Below are positions 55,641 to 64,000 of a stretch of DNA of 64,000 bases, piece after piece. Location of the stretch: positions 311,462,740-311,526,739 of the forward strand of contig CM040120.1 in assembly GCA_022559845.1 (NCBI GenBank), given 5' to 3'. Made by a program: the position numbers and the translations under genes. The notes beneath the pieces are model-generated. The model was not told where the DNA came from, did not search any database, and saw only the letters and a list, made by a program, of their open reading frames with translations. Within the stretch, counting starts at the first letter, position 1, and the number at the start of each line of letters is the position of its first letter. This DNA comes from Amorphophallus konjac. Lineage: Eukaryota; Streptophyta; Magnoliopsida; Alismatales; Araceae.

Positions 55641-57824
55641 ATGGATTCTTTGCCCGTTTTCGATGGATCTAACTTTGGGAAGTGGCTAGGAAAAATTTGC
55701 ACATCTGTTAATGTTCTTAATCCAAAGCTTTGGCTTCTAATGTCTCATGGTCCATACAAATTGCCCAAGGACACGTCCAAATGGATCAATGCTCATAGGA
55801 TGAAAAATATTGATAATCTTAGAGCTCTTAATATCTTGAATAATTCTGTTGATCACAATGCCTTTCTGTTTGTCTCTGATTGCAGGAATGCCAAGGAGAT
55901 CTTAGACAAGCTGACTGCCATATATAAGAAGCAAGAGCAACATAAGTGCTTCATGGTTGACAACATACAAATCAATGAAGATGAAAATGAGGATGAACAT
56001 GTAACTTCTATGTTCAAAATTTTTTCTATAGAAGATTGGGAGAATGCTTATGGTGAATTGTTAGAGATGAATGAAAAGTTGAGAAAACAAGATAAATCCT
56101 TTAAAAAGAAATTACATGATGTTGTCAATTCTGGCTATGAAAATAAAGATGCTAAAATTTTGGAATCTAAAAATGATTGTATTAGAAAATAATTGAAAAA
56201 TCTTGACACTATTAGTTCAGTGCTGGATAAATTGAAGTCTGAAAATGGAGTTCTCAGAAAATACATTGAAGAAGATGAAGAAAAATTCAAAAAACTTGAA
56301 CAAGAGAACAAATTAATTTATGAGAAATTTGAAGCTGTCAAGGTCGTAAATGTGGAACTTCAGAAAAACACCGAAAAACTTGAAACTGAAAATATAAAAC
56401 TCAAAAAGAAAGCTGAAAATGTCTGTTCAAGTAACTCTTCATGCAATAATTGTTCATTCCTGAAAGAGTTAAATGAAGGTCTTCACCATGATCTAGAATG
56501 GCAGAAAGACCTAATTGCTTCCCTAAGAGAGGAAAATAAAAATTTGCTAGACAAGAACATATAATTTGAACAAAGAGAGGAAGAGCTGAATGAAAATGTA
56601 AGTTCTGTGTCTAATGATGGAAAGCATAGTGAAGAAATCAAAAATTTGAAATAACAAAATAAAAATTTCAAAGAATTGAACACTGCCATTTCTGATAGAC
56701 TGCTAATTTTGGAAAAAGGAAAATATGTTATCACAACTGAATCTGAAAAATTGTTGAGTCTACAAAAAGAGAATGAAGACTACAAATCTCTTAATGAAAC
56801 CCTGAAAATCAGAATGGCAGAGTGTGAGGAAGAAATAGTTAATTCTGAACTGTTAATAACTTCCCTGGAAAATCAAGTGTCTGATTTGAATAAATCCTTG
56901 TCAAGGTTTGTGAATGGAAAGAACAACTTGGATAAACATCTCGGTAGTAAAATTAACTTTCAGAGAGAGGGGCTGGGTTTTAATCCAATAAACAAAAAGA
57001 GCTTTGAAATTAAACTCCAAACATCTTTTGTGTGTAGTTTTGAAACTAATAGCACCTCAAACCCACCAATCTTTCAATTTACTACTCAGAAAATAGAAAA
57101 ATAGAATGAAAAATTGAAAAAGGCCAAAAACACTCATGCTCCCACTATGCATATTGTACATAAGTCTAACATACACACACATGCACATAGGAAAATTCCA
57201 TGTCATTATTGTGGTAGAGGTGGGCACATAATGAATGATTGCCATATCTTGAAATCGGATGATTTCAAGGCATGTGAGAGGATGAATCCATCTAAAAATG
57301 TCAAAATGTCTTTGTCTCAAAATTCTCATGTGCATGCTAAAAATGGTTATGCTAAAAATCATGTTGTCCATAAAAGGACAATTCGTTGTTTTTATTGTGA
57401 AAAATATGGTCATGAAATGCATGATTGCCTTGTCCTGAGAAATGATGAATTGAGGGCTTGCAGAAAAGCCAATGTCCCGAAGTGGCCAAATTTGTTTTCA
57501 AACAAGAGGCCTTATTGTCATCATTGCAGGAAGACCGGCCATACAGTCAAGGACTGTTGTCACATGAAAAAGAAACAAAGTTTCCAGAGTAGAAATGGCA
57601 AAATTCCTGTTCACCCACAGAGATTTCATGCATATTCTATGAATATGAACATGAATGCCTTTAGTCACTGTCCCTACTGTGGGAGATTAGGACATGCCAT
57701 GGATAACTGCTTCATTATGAAAACTAATGATTTTATGGCTGCAAGAATGTGGAAAGCACGTTCCAAAGGTGCAGCTGACATTCAAGGACCCAGGAGATCT
57801 TGGGTACCTTTGAACAGGAAATGA
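55641..57824 (+). pseudogene. gag: Second copy of element C gag
   Basis: Same as 8890-11073, with the same four in-frame stops at 56190, 56562, 56652 and 57102. It has the same coiled coil, four CX2CX4HX4C knuckles and WVP end. Sharing all four disabling stops means the two copies became separate only after decay, or are one locus assembled twice. Confidence 0.9.
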
Positions 57825-60057
57825 GAATTTCTTCTTGCAGGAGTGCCTTGGAGCAAGGAAATAAAGGGGGTTTGATAAATAAACAAGACACCCTGGTTTG
57901 GTAAAACCCCATTCACCACATTCATTTTTTTTTACTTGTAGGTTTGTCTTAATTGCTTTCATTGCCAAATCTGCATATCCTATTTTTTTTGTCAATGAGA
58001 ATTCATGCTCAATATGTTTGATTGTTTTTGCTATGGAATCTTGAAGTTGGCTGCATGAAAAGCCTAATGGTATATTAAATGGTGTTGGGAGAAGGATAGG
58101 TGTGGTCTGTCTGGAAACCCACACTATGCATGAGGTGCTCTTCGGACCTAAATGCTCCGCCGGGTACTAAGGGCTATTTGTGAATCTAGCTTTGAATCAT
58201 GATCTGAATATCTGCTTATATTCACCTGCAATGTCATGCATTGACATATGCATAAAATTGAAATAAATCTCCCATGCTGAACAATTGCATCTATTTCAAA
58301 TCTGTTGCATGAAACTTCAACAAATGCTTGTGTTTGCTTATACATATCACACTTTGAATCACATGTTGAAACTTGCTAAATTTGTTGTGTGAAGTCTTAA
58401 CACAGACTCATGTTTGCATATGCATATCATTCCATGATCTTATGCTGAAATTTGATGAATCTGCTTTAACATGAAATTGCATCATGTGTTAGCATAAGTT
58501 CAAGGACTATTAGTGTGAGGGGGAGCTAAGAGTCTATTGTGTCAATCCTGCATTTAAAAGGTCTAAAAATTCTTTTGAGTCAAGCTATCTTACTCCCTAC
58601 ATGATCTTCATGTCAATATTGGTATTTCAGTGCATATAGTCAGGGGGAGCCCGTGCATATCTGATATAATTTGACTGCATATCATTTAGATTAAAAACTC
58701 ATGCATACACTTGAGCTAAATCTGATTTGGAATTCTCTGAATACTCTCAAGCTGACTTGCAGACTGCACAAGTCGACTTCTCTGCTGCACTCTGTATATT
58801 GCGCTATCTGTCTTAATTTCAAGCCAACTTGTAGACCTTCACAAGTCGACTTCATCCACTTCAGTACAACTTTGTCTATATGGTCTACTCTTGATGTTAT
58901 TTTAAAAAGCCTTGATCATTTCTCCTCTTGAGCTTTATTTATGAAATCTCTGCTTTCTAAACTCTAGCATTCTTTGAGGGGGAGCTTCTCTAAGTTGTTC
59001 AATTTACACCCTCTCAGGAGAAGTCTCCTTCCTATTGGTATCAGACTTTATCAATAACTATCATCTATGTCATTGCTGCAACACTTTGAAACTGGTTTGC
59101 TTGAAAATCCTTCTTTGAAAAAAATTTGCCTATACTGCACAATATTGCTGAAATTCATTGAACTTCACTGTGATTAGAATAATTTCAATCTGTCCAATAA
59201 TTCATTAATTTGAGCAAACTTATTGAAGAATCTTCTTCCACAAGAATCTGTGATAGTCCATAATTAAACTATCGGTTAAAGCCTAATGAATTCAAGAGTT
59301 TATAAAACTGAATTCACTGAAAAAGGTTATATTCGGAGCTTAATAGATCTCAACCAACTCTCACATGTTGTGCCCCTATAAAAACTCCAAGAACCTGAAA
59401 ATTTTAAATTTAAGGCAACTTTGGTTGAGAAATTCAGATTGAGTATTGTCCTTAAACATGAAACAATCTAAAAAACTCTAAAGGGCAGCACATAATAAAA
59501 AGTCATAAATAATGCTTAAGGCAGAGCAATGGCTAAGAGTCACCGAGAAACTAAGCCCTTCATCAAAGAAGTGAGGGTGACTCAGTCATGAAGTGCCTTG
59601 GCTATCTCTGTTCATAATGAAGCAGGATAGTTAGTCTCATTGAGTAACTAGGGGTACTAGTGTCAAAACAATGTGCACTCTTATGTAAAAAGGTGTGGGC
59701 TATACTTGAATGCTCTTAAAAATCATGAGCAAAAACAAAAATCTGTACATAAGACCAAAAGATCAGAATAAGTGCTGTAACCTTAAAGACCAAATCAGAA
59801 ATGCTAAAAATGTTTAATTTCAATACTAGTCTTTAGTTACTCCTAAGGGAATCATTAAGTTTAAATGAGTAAGGCAAAGGGAGAATAAATAGGATCTTAA
59901 CATATAACTTTGGTTTATTTGTATTAAGCCTGAATGTACAATGCTTCAAGAGTTTAATTTATGAACTCTAAATTCATTTCCCTTAAACCAGGCAGAAAAT
60001 AAGGACTTCATCATAAAGACTCTTATAATGGAAGAATATGAAAATTAAAAGCGTGGC
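57825..60057 (+). other. Second copy of the element C non-coding 3' region, left part
   Basis: Same as 11074-13306: pseudoknot at 57838-57910, module B at 58069-58148, GGGGGAG motifs at 58519, 58643 and 58978, module C at 59520-59693. The last 11 bases are the LINE target duplication. Confidence 0.85.
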
Positions 60058-63000
60058 AAGGCTGGATCGGATATTGATCAGCGCCTGTTGTCAAACCACT
60101 TTCCCTGGCTTGGTGGTCCAACACCTCCCGCGCCGCTCTTCTGATCATGCACCACTTCTTTTATTTTATCAGGAGGTGCAGCGGCATCCGTCCCGTTTCG
60201 TATTTCAAAAGATGTGGCTGGACCATCCAACGTTCTTACAATGTGTTAGCAACGCGTGGTCTTCTATTCAGCCATGCTGCCACAATCCTTTTATTACTCT
60301 CCAGAGTAAACTCAAAGCCACTAAGGCGGCACTCCAATCATGGAATAAAAATGTTTTCGGTAGACTGGAGGTTTCTCTTAAAGCTGCGGAGGGTTGCCAC
60401 AAAACTAAGCAAGCAACGTTTGATATTAATCCTACAGAGGCGAATAGAATGGGCCTAGAAGCAGCGGAGGCAGAATTGCGTCGCATACTTCACCGGCAAG
60501 AGGTCTTCTGGTCATAGAAGGCTAAGGTGAACTGGATTGCGGATGGTGATCGGAACACAGCCTTCTTTCACACCGTCGTTCAAGGCAAGAGGCGGAAAAG
60601 TTAAATTCACAGGCTGAAAGTGGCAGGAGTTTGGTGCGATGATCAGCAGGCCTTGAAGAGTGAGGCAGAGCACTTTTTTCACCATCTCCTCTCTACTGAA
60701 AGCCATTCCATTGATCAGTCATTACTGAACGTTATCCCTACCTGTATCTCGGAACATCAAAACCAATCCTTGGTATCTCCTCCAACTGCCCAGGAGGTCA
60801 AAGAAGCCGTTTGGGGGATGAGTAGCGAGAGCGCCCCGGGTCCGGACGGATTCACAGGCGCTTTCTATACTGCATGTTGGGAGATTATTGGCAGGGATGT
60901 GGTTGCTGCCATTGACGGCTTCTTTCGAGGAATCCCACTCCCTCGAGGAGCTACCTCCAGCATTATTGCGCTTATTCCTAAAGTTCGACACCCTCTCCAC
61001 TTCGGTGATTTTCGGCCAATCAGCCTTTGCAACTTCAGCTATAAAATCATTTCACGCATATTCTGTGCTCGGCTGGTAGATATCCTGCCACTTATAATTT
61101 CCAGGGAACAAGGTGCATTCGTGCGAGGAAGACACATTATTGACAATGTTTCTCTATCCCGGCAATTGGTTTCCGAAATTGGTAGGAAGGTGCACGGTCA
61201 TAACGCTATCTTCAAACTTGATATGATGAAAGCGTATGATCGAGTAGAGTGGGACTTCCTCATTGCTGTTCTTCAGAAATTTGGTTTCTCAACAAGATTC
61301 ACCTCCCTCATTGCTATGAAGATCTCCAATTGCTGGTTTTTAGTTTTGTTCAATGGTTCATTGGCAGGCTTCTTCCATTCCACTCGCGGTATAAGATAAG
61401 GAGATTCGCTTGCGCCTGCTTTGTTCATCATCTTGGAGGAAGTGCTTAGTCGAGGTATTTTGGCTCTCCATCAGCAAGGTGCTATTAAGCCATATGCCAT
61501 CCCAAGGGGTTGTCCATCAATCTCACACCTATTATATGCCGATGACACATTGGTATTTCTAAATGGACATGCTCACAACATTAGTAACTTCATGGACTTC
61601 CTCAAGCACTATGAAACTTCCTCGGGACAGAAAGTGAATCACTCTAAGAGCAGCTTCCTTATTTCGAGGAATGCTCCTTCCAGAGTAGCTATTTCTATTG
61701 CTCGGATCACTGGGTTTTGTCAGCAACATGGCGCAATTACCTACCTTGGTGTCCCTATCAGGCAAGGGAGAACCTTAATGGCCGATTACAAACCACTCAT
61801 TGAAAAAATCTCTGTCCGTATCAAATCTTGGAGCTCTCGGTTGCTCTCTTAAGCTGGTAGGATCACTCTTATTAATTCTGTGCTTGGCTCTATCCCGATT
61901 TACTTGGCTGCTGCCGCATCTATTCCTAAAGCCACCATCAATTATATTGAGCGCCTCTGTGCAGATTTTCTTTGGGGTGCTTCCGATGGTCACCAACGCC
62001 GGCATTGGGTGTCTTGGCAAGTTATTCAGAGACCCATCCTTGAAGGTGGATTAGGAGTTCGTAGCATTTGGCATATTCAGCTATCCTTAGCCGTGAAGCT
62101 CGCCTGGTCGATCCAACGGGGCTCATCATTGTAGGCAGATTATGCCAGGCACTTCACCAATACTGTGATTGGTCCAACTTGCAAGCCACGGTGTCTGCAT
62201 GGTATTCCCAGGAGCACCTTCCACTCGGCCTGCGAAGTGGTAGCAGCTAATTCTAGATGGATTGTTGGGGATGGCGCCTCTGTTAGCTTCCTGGATGATG
62301 TGTGGCTAGGTGGCCAGCCCCTTCGACAACTTCTACAAGCTCCATATCCAGGTCTCTCTCCTTCTGTTCGGGAGGTTATCCTCAATCCCTCACACCCTCT
62401 GCGATCGTCGCTTCCGGCCAACCTTGATCTGAATGGGATTCCACTATCTCATGGATAGGATCTCTGTGTTTGGGCGGCGTCTAATGCTGGCAATTTTACC
62501 GTTAAGTCTGCTTATCATCAACTTCGTCCTACTAGCGCTCAACGGCGACCCCTGCAGGTTATATGGCACCATCGTTTCCAATGGCGCATCTCCTTGTTTG
62601 CTTGGCGGGTTATGCATAAAGCAATCCCTGTCGACTCAAGAATTGTCGATTGCGGCATTCCATTAGTCTCGGTCTGCAACTGTTGTAGACTTCCGGCTAT
62701 TGAGGACATGGATCATCTTTTCCTACATGGAGATATTGCTACAGTGCTATGGAACTAGCTTTCTCCTTTTCTAATGCACAGCCATGGCGTTTCCCACAAC
62801 ACCACGCAACGACTGTGGGCTACGATGTGTACCCATAATACGCAGAACCTCCATGGGTTCATTGCTATCTATGCCTCAATGCTTATCATGTGGGAAATTT
62901 GGAAGGCCAGGTGGAAAGCACGATTTGAAAATCAAAATCCCTCCATTCCTAGTATCATTCACAGCATTCATGGCAATATTAGTATGGCCCTTGAGAATAT

Positions 63001-63732
63001 GTCTTTCAAGCAACGCCCCACGGCATCTCAGCTAGCGCTTGTATCTAGTTTTGGCTGGACTTTCAAAGTCTCCCCGATCATCATCAGACTGGTCAGATGG
63101 ATTCCGCCCATTAATGGGCTATTGCTTAATGTTGATGGTGCTAGCAGGGGGAATCCGGGACACTGCGGGGGTGGTGGATGCATCAGGGACAATAGAGGTC
63201 ATCTTATTATGGCCTTCTCACACTACTATGGCTGTGGAACTAGCATTGTTACCAAGACTCGTGCGATGTGCGATGGCATACGTCTTGCTCTCCACCACGG
63301 GTTACAGCTTGCTACTATCAATTCTGATTCGGCTACCTTGGTCTCATCTTTGAGGACGGGGAATCCTCCTTCATGGACTTGTCTCCGTTGGTGGCGGGAG
63401 ATCTACCAATTTGCTCAAGACTCTGGTATTCCTACTTTACATGTGTACAGAGAGGGGAATCAAGTGGCTGATGCTCTTGCCTCCCATGCTTGCATTGCTC
63501 AACGCAGTGATTTTTACTCTTCTTCTTCTCAGCTCCCGAAAACTTGCTTTGGTCCTCTTGTGGTAGATCGGCTGGGGCTAGTCTTCTTCAGACACATGTA
63601 ACTCTCTTTCTATTTTCTAGTCTTGCAAGATGGCCCACATCGGGGGTATGCCCCTGTGATTATGTAATCCTCTTTTCCAACTAAATAATAAAGGTGCCTT
63701 TCGGCCTTTGATTCAAAAAAAAAAAGCGTGGC
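60047..63732 (+). mobile_element. Second copy of the 5'-truncated LINE
   Basis: Body 60058-63721 with AAAAGCGTGGC at 60047-60057 and 63722-63732. The truncation point, A-run and target site match the first copy. Confidence 0.95.
60058..63601 (+). pseudogene. Second copy of the LINE ORF2 remnant
   Basis: Same frame and the same seven stops as 13307-16850 (at 60515, 60602, 61397, 61850, 62132, 62456 and 62756). The YADD pair of the reverse transcriptase is at 61535-61546, and the RNase H with Glu changed to Lys follows. Confidence 0.9.
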
Positions 63733-64000
63733 TAATGAATGTTGTTTCAAAATGTGATTCTTCTAATCTATTGTTGATTTTTTGAATTCCTTGAATCAAT
63801 TCTTCCATCTTTGTCATTAAAAAAATTTTGTTGGCCTTCTAAACTTTCTGATCCTTAAATATTGTTGTCTTGATCACTTTACAATTTGTGCTCTGACCGG
63901 GTGTCCAAGTTCTGCCTGTTGAGCTTATTTTTCACCAATATTTATCTGGTTCTGGTATTTTCAGTTGACCAAACCAAGCCAATTGGTCGACCAAACTGCA
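63733..64000 (+). other. Second copy of element C internal sequence, runs off the window
   Basis: Same as 16982-17249: AT-rich, non-coding sequence before the purine-motif cluster. The cluster, PPT and 3' LTR would lie beyond the window. Confidence 0.85.

Larger units (their letters stand above)
52332..64000 (+). repeat. Apparently exact second copy of 5581-17249
   Basis: Every feature from 5581 onward recurs shifted by 46,751 bases. This includes all gag and LINE stop codons, the LINE truncation and target duplications, the 11-base A-run at the LINE end and the 7-base C-run near 8700. I found no difference in any stretch compared. The copy starts at the first base after the gap and runs off the window end. 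Confidence 0.95.

Overview
The window is plant nuclear DNA, most likely from an angiosperm with a large, repeat-rich genome. Nearly every base up to the assembly gap can be assigned to nested retrotransposons, and I see no host gene. The plant signature is clear: primer-binding sites complementary to initiator-Met tRNA (TGGTATCAGAGC), Sirevirus-like Ty1/copia gag proteins, a chromodomain-bearing Ty3/gypsy element, a Tat/Ogre-type gypsy element with two RNase H domains, and an L1-type LINE with a plant RNase H. The species cannot be named from this sequence.

Layout, left to right. 1-2802: element A (minus), with a partial unknown ORF, a PBS and a 5' LTR; it is inserted in the gag zinc-knuckle region of element B. 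2803-5984: element B (minus, copia), gag, PBS and 5' LTR; it is inserted about 255 bp into the 5' LTR of element C. 5985-35422: element C (plus, gag-only copia). Its non-coding 3' region holds a 5'-truncated LINE (13307-16970). Its 3' LTR is split by a solo LTR (18444-21658) and by a complete 11.3-kb chromovirus on the minus strand (22412-33689). 35423-38912 and 42201-42536: remnant of a Tat/Ogre pol region, split by a second solo LTR (38913-42200). 42537-52231: element D (plus), a second gag-only family, whose 3' LTR runs into a 100-N gap. 52332-64000: an apparently exact second copy of 5581-17249 (shift 46,751).

The inferred nesting, oldest to youngest, is Tat > C > B > A. The LINE, one solo LTR and the chromovirus sit in C; the other solo LTR and element D sit in the Tat element. 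Five-base target duplications support the chromovirus (TGATA), solo LTR 1 (TAACA) and, with one mismatch, solo LTR 2; an 11-base one supports the LINE. Coding regions are broken, mostly by stop codons that fit C-to-T or G-to-A change.

The most interesting material is non-coding. Elements C and D are different families but share a gag with the same apparent internal deletion, no pol, and a collinear 3' non-coding region. That region contains a possible pseudoknot just after the gag stop, one or two copies of an 80-nt hairpin module, and a 175-nt structured module. In addition, each LTR family carries its own array of short palindromes, including a regular 20-bp hairpin motif in the chromovirus-type LTRs and a 73-bp-period palindrome array in element B.
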